Shown: positions 34,703 to 44,734, counted from the first letter of the stretch. The stretch: DNA of 64,000 bases from Chitinibacter sp. FCG-7 (GCF_040047665.1 NZ_CP157355.1:1116001-1180000); one strand, 5' to 3'. Notes: generated by a model not told the origin, from the letters alone. A program made the numbers and translations.

Positions 34703-36601
34703 ATGCTGCGCTCGTTTTTTAACAGTGACTCAAGCATTCAGCGTATTCGCCAGCATCGATTGGCGCACTTTATCAGCATCGCCATGTTGGCCATCCTGAT
34801 CAGCGCGACGCAGAATGCTTTTTTTGGCAACTGGCGCGACGCCAGCCTGCTTGGGATCGCCTTTGTGGTCATCTCCCTGTCGCTGCTGCTCGTCAGGCGC
34901 TCGCATTACGAATCGGCTTCGATACTTTTTTCGCTCTGCCTGACCGGGATGATCGCCAGCATACACTGGACCAGCTCCGGTCTGTATGGGCCAGCCATGC
35001 TGGTCTATCCGGCCATACTGGTCTTTACTGGTCTGCTGTGCGCACCGTGGCTATTTGTATTGCAATTTGTGCTAATCATGTCGCACCTGAGCGCGCTGAT
35101 TTTTGCCGAAACCCAGGGCTGGCATGTTTCCAAAGTGATGCCGGTGGATTTGAGTTTCTGGATTGATCTCAGCCTGATCATGAGCACGGTGGCCATCAGC
35201 GTTGGCCTGATCATGAAGGACTTTCGCCGCACGCTGGCCGCTTTGCACTCCGAGAATGAACGCGTTTCCAAATCACAAAAAGAAGTCGAGTTTCTCGCCA
35301 CGCATGACACCCTAACAGGGCTGCCCAACCGTGTGTTGGCGCGGGACCGCTGTACCCATGCACTGGCGCTGAACCAGCGTCAGCAGAGTCATACCGCACT
35401 GCTGTTTATCGATCTGGACAATTTCAAAACCATCAATGATTCACTGGGGCACGCTGAAGGCGATCAATTGCTGGTTATCATGGCCGAACGCCTGCGCTCC
35501 TGTGTACGCGCCTCGGACACAGTGTCGCGCCAGGGGGGCGACGAGTTTCTGATTATGCTCGACCAGATCAGCGATGATCGCATCGCCGCAGAAATTGCCG
35601 AGAAGATCATTCAAAGCCTGTCACAACCGCTGACGCTGCGTCACCTGAGCATTACGGCCACGTGCTCGATTGGCATTGCCATTTCCGATCAGCATGTCAC
35701 CGACTACGACCAATTGATGCAACGCGCCGATATGGCGATGTACAAGGCCAAAGCGGCCGGGCGTAATGGCTATCGCTTTTACGACGAAGGTATGAATACC
35801 AAAGCCACCGAGCAGCTGCAGCTGGCGTCCAAAATGCGCGTCGCACTGGGGCGCTCCGAGTTTACCTTGCACTACCAACCGCAGTTTGACCTTAAAAGCG
35901 GCCGGATTATCGGCGCTGAGGCGCTGGTGCGCTGGCGCCACCCCGAGTTGGGTCTCGTGCCACCGGGCAAGTTCATTCCGGTAGCAGAAAACTCGGGCCT
36001 GATCGTGGAAATGGGCGAATGGATTGTGTTTGAAGCCTGCCGACAAGCCAAGGAATGGTACGACGAAGGCCTGGGGTCCATCGTGGTCGGGATTAATATC
36101 TCACCCATCCAGTTCCGCCGTGGCGATGTGGAAAAACTGGTGTCTACCGCGCTCAAACTGACTCAGTTGCCACCCGAGCTGGTCGAGCTGGAGCTAACCG
36201 AATCGCTGCTGCTGGAAGACTCCGATCACCTGAAAATCATTCTGCAGAACCTGCGCAGCCTGGGGCTTAGCTTCTCGATCGACGACTTTGGTACGGGTTA
36301 TTCCAATCTGAGCTATCTGAAACATTTTGAGGTGGAACGCCTGAAAATCGACCAATCGTTTATCCGCCGCCTGACCGAGGACGCGCACGATGAAGCCATC
36401 GTCAGCGCGATTATTCAGGTGGCCAACAGCCTGGAGCTGCAATTGATCGCCGAGGGGATTGAAGATCAGTCCACGCTGAACCGGCTGATCGAGCTCGGCT
36501 GCGCCCAAGGCCAGGGCTACTACTGGTCACCCGCCATTCCGGCCGCAGAATTCAAACAATTTGTCCTTCGTCACCAAGCCCAAGCTCACCATGTACCTTA
36601 G
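34703..36601 (+). CDS. membrane GGDEF-EAL c-di-GMP protein
   Basis: A 632-residue protein with about six N-terminal membrane segments (residues 20-170), a GGDEF diguanylate cyclase domain (about 195-355; RQGGDEFLIML intact, with an RASD inhibitory site five residues before) and an EAL phosphodiesterase domain (about 370-620; EALVRW, ELTESLLL, DDFGTGYSNLSYLK, IDQSFI, AEGIED). Both catalytic signatures are complete, so it could make or degrade c-di-GMP; which dominates cannot be told from sequence. The membrane part is not of a type I recognise. Its last 11 bp overlap the following gene. Confidence 0.93.
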   Translation: MLRSFFNSDSSIQRIRQHRLAHFISIAMLAILISATQNAFFGNWRDASLLGIAFVVISLSLLLVRRSHYESASILFSLCLTGMIASIHWTSSGLYGPAMLVYPAILVFTGLLCAPWLFVLQFVLIMSHLSALIFAETQGWHVSKVMPVDLSFWIDLSLIMSTVAISVGLIMKDFRRTLAALHSENERVSKSQKEVEFLATHDTLTGLPNRVLARDRCTHALALNQRQQSHTALLFIDLDNFKTINDSLGHAEGDQLLVIMAERLRSCVRASDTVSRQGGDEFLIMLDQISDDRIAAEIAEKIIQSLSQPLTLRHLSITATCSIGIAISDQHVTDYDQLMQRADMAMYKAKAAGRNGYRFYDEGMNTKATEQLQLASKMRVALGRSEFTLHYQPQFDLKSGRIIGAEALVRWRHPELGLVPPGKFIPVAENSGLIVEMGEWIVFEACRQAKEWYDEGLGSIVVGINISPIQFRRGDVEKLVSTALKLTQLPPELVELELTESLLLEDSDHLKIILQNLRSLGLSFSIDDFGTGYSNLSYLKHFEVERLKIDQSFIRRLTEDAHDEAIVSAIIQVANSLELQLIAEGIEDQSTLNRLIELGCAQGQGYYWSPAIPAAEFKQFVLRHQAQAHHVP

Positions 36602-37058
36602 CCATCTGCACCACCCGCAAGCGCCCTTACCGCGCATAATTGAAACCGCGCTGGACTATTTGCGCAGCACCGACTTTAGCCAGATGGAGCCCGGCCGCTA
36701 TCCGCTGGATGGCGAGCAGATGATCGCGATTGTGCAAACCCCGCAAACCCAGCCTTGGGAAACCGGATTGCCCGAGTTTCACCAGCGCTATCTGGATATT
36801 CAATATGTGCTGGAAGGTGAGGAAATCATGGGCTACCACATCGCACCGCACACGCCCAATCTAATGAAAGATCAGCTGGCCGAGCGCGATATTGCTTTTG
36901 TTCACCCGATCGAAGGTGAATCGCGCCTGCATTTAAGCGCTGGCATGTTTGCCATTTTCTTCCCAGGCGAGCTGCACAAACCCTGTCGCAGCGTGACGCA
37001 ATCGTGCACGATCAAGAAAGTCGTTATCAAAATCGACGCCAGCTTGCTTAGCGCATAA
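36591..37058 (+). CDS. YhcH/YjgK/YiaL family protein (DUF386)
   Basis: A 155-residue cupin-like protein of the family that includes NanQ/YhcH, some members of which act on free sugars such as sialic acid anomers. Recognisable family features are EFHQRYLDIQYVLEGEE, with the conserved histidine and acidic residues, then FVHPIEGES, and FAIFFPGELHKPC with the metal-binding histidine. The ATG at 36591 (MYLSHLHHPQ) overlaps the upstream gene by 11 bp and gives the normal family start; no good Shine-Dalgarno sequence is seen, so coupling to the upstream gene is likely. No sugar-use genes lie nearby, so the substrate cannot be inferred. Confidence 0.85.
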   Translation: MYLSHLHHPQAPLPRIIETALDYLRSTDFSQMEPGRYPLDGEQMIAIVQTPQTQPWETGLPEFHQRYLDIQYVLEGEEIMGYHIAPHTPNLMKDQLAERDIAFVHPIEGESRLHLSAGMFAIFFPGELHKPCRSVTQSCTIKKVVIKIDASLLSA

Positions 37059-37066
37059 TCCACTAT

Positions 37067-37115
37067 GGGTATAGCCCTGCAGCGCAATATCCAAAAGCAC
37101 TACAGAGCTATACCC
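37067..37115. repeat. 49-bp palindromic element, copy 9
   Basis: GGGTATAGCCCTGCAG at the left and CTACAGAGCTATACCC at the right: 15 of 16 outer positions pair. It lies between the converging YhcH-family gene and mnmA. Confidence 0.92.
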
Positions 37116-37123
37116 CTGCTGTC

Positions 37124-38188
37124 TTACTGAATAATCCCGCCGCCCAGGCAGACTTCGTCTTTATACAAGACCATCGATTGCCCCGGCGTCACCGCCCATT
37201 GCGGCTCGTCGAACACCAGTTGCACGCCGCCGTCGATGTGAGTGAGCGTGCACGCGCTGTCTTGCTGGCGGTAGCGGGTTTTGGCAGTGTAGCGCCCTTC
37301 CGCCGGTGTTTCGCCCAGAATCCATGAGCAATCTTTGGCGACCAGCACCGGATTGAGCAGCAAGGGATGGTCGTGCCCTTGCACGACGATCAGCTCGTTC
37401 TTTTCCATATCCTTGCCCGCAACAAACCATGGCTCAACACTGCCTTTGGTGCCACCGATGCCGAGGCCCTGACGCTGGCCGAGCGTGTAGTACATCAGCC
37501 CCTGATGCTCGCCCATTACCTTGCCTTCGGGCGTCACCATCGCACCCGGTTTTTTCGGCAAATAGCGATTGAGAAACTCGCGGAATGGGCGCTCGCCGAT
37601 AAAACAAATCCCGGTCGAATCTTTTTTCTTCGCGTTCGGCAGATCAATCTGCTCGGCGATCACGCGCACTTCGGATTTCAGTAAATCACCGAGCGGGAAA
37701 ACCGCGTGCGAGATTTGCTCTTGGCACAAGCGATACAGGAAATAAGTCTGATCTTTGCTTTGATCCGCAGCGCGCAGCATTTCGGTGCGCCCGTCCTCTC
37801 TTAATCGCGTTTTGGCGTAATGCCCGGTGGCGAGTTTGACGCCACCGAGCTTGATCGCGTATTCCAAAAACGATTTGAACTTGATTTCGCTATTGCACAG
37901 GATGTCGGGATTTGGCGTGCGGCCAGCCGAGTATTCGGTCAGAAAATGGCTGAAAACGCGATCTTTGTACTCGGTCGCAAAATTGACCAGCTCAATGTCG
38001 ATACCGAGTAAATCGGCAACAGCGATCGCGTCCATCGAGTCTTCTTTGATCGAGCAATATTCGTCGTTATTGTCGTCTTCCCAGTTCTGCATAAAAACGC
38101 CGTGTACTTCATAGCCCTGCGCTTTGAGTAAATGCGCGGTAACGGATGAATCAACGCCGCCAGAAAGACCTACTACAATCTTGCTCAT
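37124..38188 (-). CDS. mnmA: tRNA-specific 2-thiouridylase MnmA
   Basis: A 354-residue enzyme that puts sulfur on wobble uridine 34 of tRNAs for Lys, Glu and Gln. The PP-loop is [12 protein letters not shown], the catalytic cysteines are in [10 protein letters not shown] and [12 protein letters not shown], and the tRNA-contacting segments NWEDD and GHYAK are present. Length is normal. It overlaps nudJ by four bases (ATGA). The nudJ-mnmA order is conserved with E. coli, where rluE and icd follow on; here those two lie 14 kb away. Confidence 0.96.
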   Translation of the reverse strand: MSKIVVGLSGGVDSSVTAHLLKAQGYEVHGVFMQNWEDDNNDEYCSIKEDSMDAIAVADLLGIDIELVNFATEYKDRVFSHFLTEYSAGRTPNPDILCNSEIKFKSFLEYAIKLGGVKLATGHYAKTRLREDGRTEMLRAADQSKDQTYFLYRLCQEQISHAVFPLGDLLKSEVRVIAEQIDLPNAKKKDSTGICFIGERPFREFLNRYLPKKPGAMVTPEGKVMGEHQGLMYYTLGQRQGLGIGGTKGSVEPWFVAGKDMEKNELIVVQGHDHPLLLNPVLVAKDCSWILGETPAEGRYTAKTRYRQQDSACTLTHIDGGVQLVFDEPQWAVTPGQSMVLYKDEVCLGGGIIQ

Positions 38189-38649
38189 AATGCATTTCCA
38201 TCAAAGTCACGGATGATCTCTAGCGGATAGCGCCGACCCGCCAAATAATCATCAATACAAGCCAGCAGCAGCGGGCTGCGGTGTTGCTCGGCGCGGGCGA
38301 CGAGTTCATCGCGGCTCAACCAGACTGCCGCTTCAATGCCTTCATCGGCCAGACCCAATTGGCGCGCAGCATCATGCTCGCCCAGCTCGCCAGTGAACGC
38401 ATAGCGCAGATAAGTCAGATCGGTGCCCGGCACGGTCCACTGATAAATCCCGACCAAGGCGCGGGGTTCAAAGTGATACGCAGTTTCTTCCAGCGTTTCA
38501 CGGCGGCAGGCAGCGATGATCGATTCATTGGCGTCGACGTGGCCTGCGGGTTGATTGAGTTTAAGTTGACCTTGAATGCGTTCTTCAACGATCAGAAAGC
38601 GCCCGTCACGCTCGATTACTGCGGCAACGGTGGTATTGGGTTTCCACAT
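38185..38649 (-). CDS. nudJ: NUDIX hydrolase, NudJ-like phosphatase
   Basis: A 154-residue NUDIX protein with the box [20 protein letters not shown], which carries the G(x5)E(x7)RE(x)xEE pattern. [19 protein letters not shown] and the [17 protein letters not shown] segment are like NudJ, which removes phosphate from thiamine pyrophosphate and nucleoside pyrophosphates. Coupled to mnmA by a stop/start overlap. Its promoter should lie in 38650-38785, back-to-back with that of the 47-residue protein gene. Confidence 0.9.
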   Translation of the reverse strand: MWKPNTTVAAVIERDGRFLIVEERIQGQLKLNQPAGHVDANESIIAACRRETLEETAYHFEPRALVGIYQWTVPGTDLTYLRYAFTGELGEHDAARQLGLADEGIEAAVWLSRDELVARAEQHRSPLLLACIDDYLAGRRYPLEIIRDFDGNAL

Positions 38650-38784
38650 GGAAGTGTCTTGTTTTTACTTGGGAATTGGCCAATTTTACCTGATCGCCGC
38701 AGAAAAATCCCCCGCAGGACAGCAAGAGCAGCAGCTCGATCAATATTCACAGCCTAGCCATTTCCACCGCGCCGATGAAATCAT

Positions 38785-38814
38785 TTGCCGATTCGCAAGA
38801 CCCAGTGCTAGAGT
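38785..38814 (+). promoter_or_regulatory. promoter of the 47-residue protein gene
   Basis: TTGCCG, 18 bases, TAGAGT, with TGC just before the -10 as an extended element. Transcription would begin near 38821, at the base of the first leader hairpin. Confidence 0.5.
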
Positions 38815-38819
38815 AAATC

Positions 38820-38986
38820 GTTGCTCTAACATGGGGTTAGGGCAACACGTACGGTTGTGCAAACAGGCTGGCACCAATGTGTCGGCGAGGCAGGAGACGA
38901 CACTCCTGCAACGAGCGGCTGATTTAGCAGCCGCACCTGTCAGCAAAATCAGCGACGTAGATAGTGAAACCTTCAAGGAGTTCGCC
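38820..38986 (+). promoter_or_regulatory. structured 5' leader (candidate cis-regulatory RNA)
   Basis: Three strong hairpins are readable: GTTGCTCTAAC/GTTAGGGCAAC (38820-38846, 11 pairs with one G-T), GCAGGAG/CTCCTGC (38890-38909, 7 pairs) and GCGGCTG/CAGCCGC (38915-38934, 7 pairs). An AAGGAG ribosome-binding site (38975-38980) follows. No known riboswitch was recognised. Confidence 0.5.
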
Positions 38987-39130
38987 ATGCGATTTAACTT
39001 CATGGAAGGCTTAGCGAGTACGGTCAACGATGCGTTGATGAACTTGTTCCGGGCCTTTAAAGCACCTAGCAAACTGGATCACGATGACGCGAGAAATCTC
39101 GCTCTGGAAATCGCTGAACCATTTCGGTAG
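38987..39130 (+). CDS. 47-residue small protein of unknown function
   Basis: A small gene with a very good ribosome-binding site: AAGGAG six bases before the ATG at 38987. It encodes 47 residues beginning MRFNFMEGLASTVNDALMNL, with an amphipathic helical first half and a charged second half (KLDHDDARNLALEIAEPF); no signal peptide or cysteines. It has its own promoter candidate, a 166-base structured leader and a strong intrinsic terminator 35 bp after the stop, so it forms a complete transcription unit. The frame stays open upstream of the ATG, but that part shows no coding character. The family is not recognised. Confidence 0.72.
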   Translation: MRFNFMEGLASTVNDALMNLFRAFKAPSKLDHDDARNLALEIAEPFR

Positions 39131-39164
39131 CTACGGCCAGCCAGGATTGAATGATTAAATAGCA

Positions 39165-39187
39165 ACGGGGCGAAAGCCCCGTTTTTA
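39165..39187 (+). terminator. terminator of the small-protein gene
   Basis: ACGGGGC, GAAA tetraloop, GCCCCGT, then a T-rich run. On the minus strand the T tract is missing, so it serves the plus-strand gene. Confidence 0.92.
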
Positions 39188-39231
39188 TTTGCGGCCATCA
39201 GCTATCTGTTACTGGCACCAGTACCCCAGCT

Positions 39232-41628
39232 TTAATGGCGCAACAGATTGATCGGCTCTTGCTGCTCAACAGGCGCCTCAACGGGCAGCACCAAGATAAA
39301 CAAGGCCCCGCCTGCTGGCGCATCGCGCAGCTCAAGCGAGCCGCCCAGCGTGCCATTCACCAGCGAATACACCAGATACAGGCCCAGACCGCTGCCGCCC
39401 TGGCCAAAGCGGGTGGTAAAAAAAGGATCAAATACGCGCTTTTTCATCGCATCGGGAATGCCGCAGCCATTGTCCTGATAGTTCAACTCGACTTGCATCT
39501 CATTAACCATCCGCGCCGAGATCACAATTTCCCCAGCAGCATGCGCGGCAAAGCCGTGAATCAGCGAGTTATTAATAAAATTGCCGATCACCTGCTCCAG
39601 AGAGCCCGGATAACTGTGCAGCACCAGCCCTGCCGGTACTCGGTTCACAATCTGCACTGCAGTTTTGTTCAGATTCATCGCGTTTGCCGCAATCGTTTCG
39701 GCGATGATCTGCTGCAGATCAAAGCGGCGACGCTTGTTGGACGCGGTATCAACGGCCACCTGCTTTAAATTGGAAATCAGATTACTCGCCCTGCGCGCAT
39801 TACGCTCGACCAGCTCGGCAATCATGCTGGTATCGTCCAGATACTGCAGCAGCAGGGTTTTTTTCATTTGCCCGTCGCTGATTTTGTCGAGTATTTCGTG
39901 ATTTTTATCGAGCAGCGTGCTCGCTGCCGTCAACGTATTGCCCAGCGGCGTATTAAGCTCGTGGGCAAAACCGGCCACCAGATTACCCAGCGAGGCGAGT
40001 TTTTCCGACTCGATCAAATGCGCCATGGCTTTTTGCAGCTCGATCGTGCGCTCGACCACTCTGGCCTCCAGCTCGGTATTGTTTTGCTGCAGTTTGGCGT
40101 TCAGCCGGGCAATATCGGCCTGGAAAATCTGCCGCTCGATATTGGCCAGCGCGCGCGTGCCAATAATGGTGAGCTGATTGATATATTGCACCTCATCGGC
40201 GCTCCAGTTTTTGGTGCCGCCGCTTTGCTCAACCATCAGCACGCCATACAGGCTTTCATTCAAGCGCAGCGGACTAATCACGACTGCACCCACTTTGCCG
40301 GGCTGAAATAGTTGCTCGTACATATCCCAAGTGTGCTGGTGATGCTGGGCATTGTGCGCTACGGTCACCTCGCCCAGCCGCAGGCTTTTGAGCAATCCGG
40401 CACCAAATTGCTGCAATGATTCGGTTTTGTGCGGGTAAACCTGCCGGAACGACTGAAAATCGGTCATGTATTCCCAATAGCTCGCGCCGACACCCTTGAT
40501 AATTTGCGTACTGGTCTGGCACAGCAGCAGAGCCAGCTCGTCCAGATCACAATGCTCAAGGCGGCCATTATTGGCCAGCTCAAGCAAAATGCGCCCCGAG
40601 CTGGGGCGTAAACCGGCCAGATCTTCCAGCTCGGCCAATTGTTGCTGGTGATCGTGCGGGCTGATTTTCTCGCGCAACTGATTGGCCAGCCTAAAGGCAC
40701 GCAAAGCCAGTGAGGCGTCATTGACCGACTCAGCCAGCTCAGCCTGCAATATCAATAGCCGCATCTGGATATGCGCCGAACCTGATGCGCTGGCAAAATC
40801 GATCCCGGTTTGCACTTCATCCAGTGCGGCTTGCAGATGGCCTTCATGCTCGGCAATGCGGGCGCGAACGCCATAAATATTGGCCAGCGCCCACATATGA
40901 TGCGCCTGCTGGCAAATGCTCAGCGCTTGCGCCAGATTGGCCTTGCTGTGCGCCAGCTCACCCTGCTCCAGATACGCCTCGGCAATCCGGAAATAAATCT
41001 CGCCAATATCATCGGCGTGATCAAGCTGCTCGGCCAGTTGCAAAGACTCCTGATAGACCGTGAGCGCCTCCTGATTCTGGCCGATCCGCAGCAGGTTCAC
41101 GCCAAGATTAAGCAGGATATTCATCAATAGCGTTTTATCATCAATCAGCCGGGCTTTTTCCTCGGCCTGACGCAACAGGATGGCCGCGGTGGCATTGTCT
41201 TCCAGCGCGTCGTAAATCTGCGCAATCCCTACTTTGGCCCACACCCAGCACACCTGGTCTTCGGCCAGCGTGGCAACCTCCAGACAATGCGCCCACGCCT
41301 GCATGGCGCGGCGGTATTCGGCACGCGTATAGACTGCGCGGCCAATGACATTGAGCAGACGCGCTTCATCCTGAAACCAGTGATAGCTTTGCGCCAGCTG
41401 CAATGCTTCATACAGAATATTGATGCTGGAGTCGGGGTAGCCATGCTGATCGATCACCAGGCCATACTGGATGGCAATGGCAATAAACGCGGCATCGTCG
41501 TGCGCGGCGCGCGCCATGGCAAAGGCGGCTTCACAGTAGCCAAACGCTTCGTAGCGGTCGGCATTGCATAATTTGATGATTTTATCGAGCGCCGTTTGCA
41601 AGGGCGCGGTGATGGCGGGCAGACTCAT
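39232..41628 (-). CDS. cytoplasmic TPR-GAF sensor histidine kinase
   Basis: A 798-residue soluble kinase with no membrane segment. Residues about 10-330 are tetratricopeptide-like helical repeats (for example LLMNILLNLGVNLLRIGQNQ), about 345-505 a GAF domain, then a coiled coil (ARLNAKLQQNNTELEARVVE), a dimerisation domain with phospho-acceptor motif VAGFAHELNTPLGN, and an ATPase domain with YQDNGCGIPD and FFTTRFGQGGSGLGLYL. No response regulator is adjacent, so it is an orphan. Its HisKA segment (SEKLASLGNLVAG) closely resembles that of the kinase at 13959-15575, which is paired with an HD-GYP regulator, so cross-talk is plausible. The ribosome-binding site is weak. Confidence 0.92.
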   Translation of the reverse strand: MSLPAITAPLQTALDKIIKLCNADRYEAFGYCEAAFAMARAAHDDAAFIAIAIQYGLVIDQHGYPDSSINILYEALQLAQSYHWFQDEARLLNVIGRAVYTRAEYRRAMQAWAHCLEVATLAEDQVCWVWAKVGIAQIYDALEDNATAAILLRQAEEKARLIDDKTLLMNILLNLGVNLLRIGQNQEALTVYQESLQLAEQLDHADDIGEIYFRIAEAYLEQGELAHSKANLAQALSICQQAHHMWALANIYGVRARIAEHEGHLQAALDEVQTGIDFASASGSAHIQMRLLILQAELAESVNDASLALRAFRLANQLREKISPHDHQQQLAELEDLAGLRPSSGRILLELANNGRLEHCDLDELALLLCQTSTQIIKGVGASYWEYMTDFQSFRQVYPHKTESLQQFGAGLLKSLRLGEVTVAHNAQHHQHTWDMYEQLFQPGKVGAVVISPLRLNESLYGVLMVEQSGGTKNWSADEVQYINQLTIIGTRALANIERQIFQADIARLNAKLQQNNTELEARVVERTIELQKAMAHLIESEKLASLGNLVAGFAHELNTPLGNTLTAASTLLDKNHEILDKISDGQMKKTLLLQYLDDTSMIAELVERNARRASNLISNLKQVAVDTASNKRRRFDLQQIIAETIAANAMNLNKTAVQIVNRVPAGLVLHSYPGSLEQVIGNFINNSLIHGFAAHAAGEIVISARMVNEMQVELNYQDNGCGIPDAMKKRVFDPFFTTRFGQGGSGLGLYLVYSLVNGTLGGSLELRDAPAGGALFILVLPVEAPVEQQEPINLLRH

Positions 41629-41707
41629 GCACAGTCACTCGGTGTCGGGTGATGTTCACTATAGTCAGTGACCTTGGGCAAGCCAATACACCATTGCTTT
41701 TAGCGAA

Positions 41708-41756
41708 GGGTATATGCTTAAAAGCCAATCTGGATATAAATCAGGGCGACATACCC
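41708..41756. repeat. 49-bp palindromic element, copy 10
   Basis: GGGTATATGC at the left, GGGCGACATACCC at the right, 49 bp; the inner arms are diverged. It lies between argJ and the TPR kinase gene. Confidence 0.75.
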
Positions 41757-41835
41757 ACAAGAAGTAATGTCGCCCTGTTTCACTTTTCGACCAATTTAAA
41801 AACCATTTGGCCCAAGCACAATACAAAAAACCTGA

Positions 41836-43065
41836 TTAGCTGCGGTATTCGGCGTTGATTTTCACATAGTCATACGAGAAATCGCAGCTCCATACCGTCG
41901 CCTGATGTTCGCCACGATTAAGCTTGATATTGATCGCGATCTCGGCTTTGTTCATCACCGCCTGGCCCTGCTCTTCGCGGTATTCCGGGTTGCGCCCGCC
42001 GTTGATCGCCACCAGCACGTCATCCAGACGCACCTCGATGTTATCCACATCCAGATCGTTAATCCCCGCGTAACCAATCGCTGCCAAGATGCGACCCAAG
42101 TTTGGATCCGACGCGAAAAACGCGGTTTTCACCAGTGGCGAGCGGCCAATTGCGTAGCCAACGGCTTTACATTCGTCATAGCTCGCGCCGCCTTCCACAT
42201 TAATCGTGATGAATTTGGTCGCGCCTTCGCCATCGCGCACAATCGCTTGCGCAAGGAACTGCGACACTTGCAACACCGCCGCTTGCAGCGCGGCAAAGTC
42301 AGCGCTGTTGGCGTCGACGATTTCGTCATTACCGGCTTGGCCTGTCGCGATCAGGATAAAGCTGTCGTTGGTGCTGGTGTCGCCATCGACGGTAATGCTA
42401 TTGAACGAGTGATCGGCGGCGTATTTGAGCATTTGCTGCAGCAAAGGCTGGCTAATCGCCGCGTCGGTCGCCACATAGCCCAGCATCGTCGCCATATTCG
42501 GGTGAATCATGCCCGAGCCTTTGGCGATGCCGGTAATCGTCACGGTTTTGCCGCCGATGCTCACTTGTGTGCTGCTCGCTTTAGGCACGATGTCGGTGGT
42601 CATAATGCTGCTGGCCGCTGCAGCCCAATTGCTGGCCGAAAAGTCGGCTTTCGCCGCAGGCAGCGCGGCGATAATCTTGTCAGCCGGTAGCGGCTCTAAA
42701 ATCACGCCAGTTGAAAATGGCAGCACCTGATGGGCTTCAATACCCAACTCGGCCGCTGTTGCGGCGCAAATCGCTTGCGCGCGCTGCATGCCATCGACGC
42801 CAGTACCGGCATTGGCATTGCCAGTATTGATCACCAAGGCACGGATTTCGTGACCTACAGACAAATACCCCTGACAAAGCCGCACCGGCGCCGCGCAAAA
42901 ACGATTCAGCGTAAATACGCCAGCGACCCGCGCACCCGGTGCAATACGGAACAAGGTGGTGTCTTTGCGACCCACTTTCTTGATGCCTGCCGAGGCAATT
43001 CCAATTTCAACGCCGGCAACGGGCAACAGAGCAGCAGGGTCCAGCGGGGCGATATTTACGGGCAT
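41836..43065 (-). CDS. argJ: bifunctional glutamate N-acetyltransferase / ornithine acetyltransferase
   Basis: A 409-residue member of the ArgJ family that recycles the acetyl group from N-acetylornithine to glutamate in arginine synthesis. The self-cleavage site is in [13 protein letters not shown], where the Thr before Met-Leu becomes the nucleophile of the beta chain; other signatures are NTGNANAGTG and the C-terminal NAEYRS. The ATG at 43065 ([10 protein letters not shown]) has GGAG five bases before it and is preferred to the upstream start at 43155. It stands alone with no other arg gene nearby. Confidence 0.95.
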   Translation of the reverse strand: MPVNIAPLDPAALLPVAGVEIGIASAGIKKVGRKDTTLFRIAPGARVAGVFTLNRFCAAPVRLCQGYLSVGHEIRALVINTGNANAGTGVDGMQRAQAICAATAAELGIEAHQVLPFSTGVILEPLPADKIIAALPAAKADFSASNWAAAASSIMTTDIVPKASSTQVSIGGKTVTITGIAKGSGMIHPNMATMLGYVATDAAISQPLLQQMLKYAADHSFNSITVDGDTSTNDSFILIATGQAGNDEIVDANSADFAALQAAVLQVSQFLAQAIVRDGEGATKFITINVEGGASYDECKAVGYAIGRSPLVKTAFFASDPNLGRILAAIGYAGINDLDVDNIEVRLDDVLVAINGGRNPEYREEQGQAVMNKAEIAINIKLNRGEHQATVWSCDFSYDYVKINAEYRS

Positions 43066-43355
43066 GATGGCTCCAAACGAAATCTGAAAAATGCAGCAAA
43101 AGCGCATTGTAACTGATGCGCGATGACGATTTAAGGGCAGCGCCTGAAAACGCAATGTTTGCTACGGCGGACAATTGCAGGCAGCACGCCGCGCTAGGTC
43201 TGCGAAGCTGTGTTTGCCCTGGTGCTAACGACTATGCGGGCTTGCCACAATAGAGCAAACCAGCGGGCAAAGGCATACTGCAACGCTTTGCTGTACCCCA
43301 CGCGGCATCGCCAGCAACGGTACAGAAAGCGTTTTATTCATTCAGGTAAATCAAT

Positions 43356-44675
43356 ATGTCACGCGCAAACTGGGGCTCGAAACTGGGCTTTATCTTGGCT
43401 ACCGCTGGCTCGGCTGTCGGGCTGGGTGCCATCTGGAAATTTCCGTATATGGCCGGCAAAAACGGCGGCGGCGCTTTTCTGGTGGTGTATCTGGCCTGCG
43501 TTTTTACCGTCGGCATCGGCATGCTGCTGGCTGAAATGGCCATTGGCCGCGCGGCGCAAAAATCGGCTACCACCGCGTATCGCAATCTGAAAGGCGGCCT
43601 GTGGCCGTGGGCTGGGCGGCTATCGGTGCTGTGCTCGTTTGTGATTCTGTCGTTTTATTCGGTGGTTGGCGGCTGGACTTTTGCCTATTTATACCAGTCG
43701 ATTACGGGTGCGGCGATTACCAGCAATGTGACCGAGCTGGGGAATATTTTCAGCCAGTTTATCGCCAACCCTAGTCTGGCCATTCTCTATACCACGCTGT
43801 TTCTGGGCGTAACCATGCTGGTGGTGCTGGGCGGCGTACAACAAGGGATTGAGCGCTGCAGCAAGGTGTTGATGCCGCTGCTGTTTGGCTTGCTGATTCT
43901 GCTGATCGGCCGCTCGCTGACGTTGCCGGGCGCAATGGCGGGCGTGGACTATTTTCTGACACCCGATTTTTCGCAAGTCAACGCCCCGATGATTCTGGAC
44001 GCGATGGGTCTGGCGCTGTTTTCGCTCTCGGTTGGCATGGGCTTGCTGATTGCCTACGGCTCCTATGTCGCCCCAGATACCAATCTGGCCAAAACCTCGG
44101 TCTGGATTACGCTACTGGGCACGCTCGCCTGCCTGTTGGCCGGGCTGCTGGTGCTGCCCGCGGTGTTTGCTTTTAACGTTGACCCCAGCGCTGGCCCCGG
44201 CCTGACTTTTATCACCATGCCGGCGATTTTCGCGCAAATGCCGTTTGGCCAGCTATTTGCGATTGCGTTTTTCCTGCTACTGATTTTTGCCGCGCTCACT
44301 TCATCGGTATCGATTCTGGAGCCGCTGGTGGCATTTTTGATGGACGAATTTCATTTCGAGCGCAAACCCGCCACCTGGCTTGCCAGTGGCAGCGTCTGGG
44401 TGTTTAGTATTCCGGCGGCGCTGTCGTTTGGCGCGATGAAAGATGTGCTGTTCTTTGGCAAAAATGCTTTTGACCTGATGGATTACGCCAGCAGCAACAT
44501 CATGTTGCCAGCAGGTGGTTTATTGTCGGCGCTGTTTGTCGGCTGGGCTATCTGGCCGCGAATGCACCAGGATCTGCACTTGGAAGGCTCGGCGCGCATT
44601 CTGCCCGCTTTCCGCGTCGTGTGTGCCTGGGTATCGCCGCTGGTGATTGGCGCAATCTGGTGGCACAGTCTGTAA
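43356..44675 (+). CDS. sodium-dependent transporter of the SNF (NSS) family
   Basis: A 439-residue polytopic membrane protein with about 11 segments. The first segment is the family signature ATAGSAVGLGAIWKFPYMAG with GKNGGGAFL following, the unwound region that binds sodium and substrate in LeuT-type carriers. Bacterial members mostly take up amino acids; the substrate here cannot be told. A frame shifted upstream exists but lacks family similarity; MSRANWGSKLGF is the normal start. The protein is slightly shorter than the 12-segment animal forms, as is common in bacteria. Confidence 0.93.
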   Translation: MSRANWGSKLGFILATAGSAVGLGAIWKFPYMAGKNGGGAFLVVYLACVFTVGIGMLLAEMAIGRAAQKSATTAYRNLKGGLWPWAGRLSVLCSFVILSFYSVVGGWTFAYLYQSITGAAITSNVTELGNIFSQFIANPSLAILYTTLFLGVTMLVVLGGVQQGIERCSKVLMPLLFGLLILLIGRSLTLPGAMAGVDYFLTPDFSQVNAPMILDAMGLALFSLSVGMGLLIAYGSYVAPDTNLAKTSVWITLLGTLACLLAGLLVLPAVFAFNVDPSAGPGLTFITMPAIFAQMPFGQLFAIAFFLLLIFAALTSSVSILEPLVAFLMDEFHFERKPATWLASGSVWVFSIPAALSFGAMKDVLFFGKNAFDLMDYASSNIMLPAGGLLSALFVGWAIWPRMHQDLHLEGSARILPAFRVVCAWVSPLVIGAIWWHSL

Positions 44676-44734
44676 CATAATTACTGCGCTTGTGCGCCAG
44701 TCGGCTCTGTATCAATCGGGGCAGATTGGGCACA

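Larger units (their letters stand above)
38650..38986. other. 337-bp gap: divergent promoters and structured leader
   Basis: No gene is supported on either strand except those that start at its two ends. The right half (38820-38986) is a hairpin-rich leader, described separately. Confidence 0.7.
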
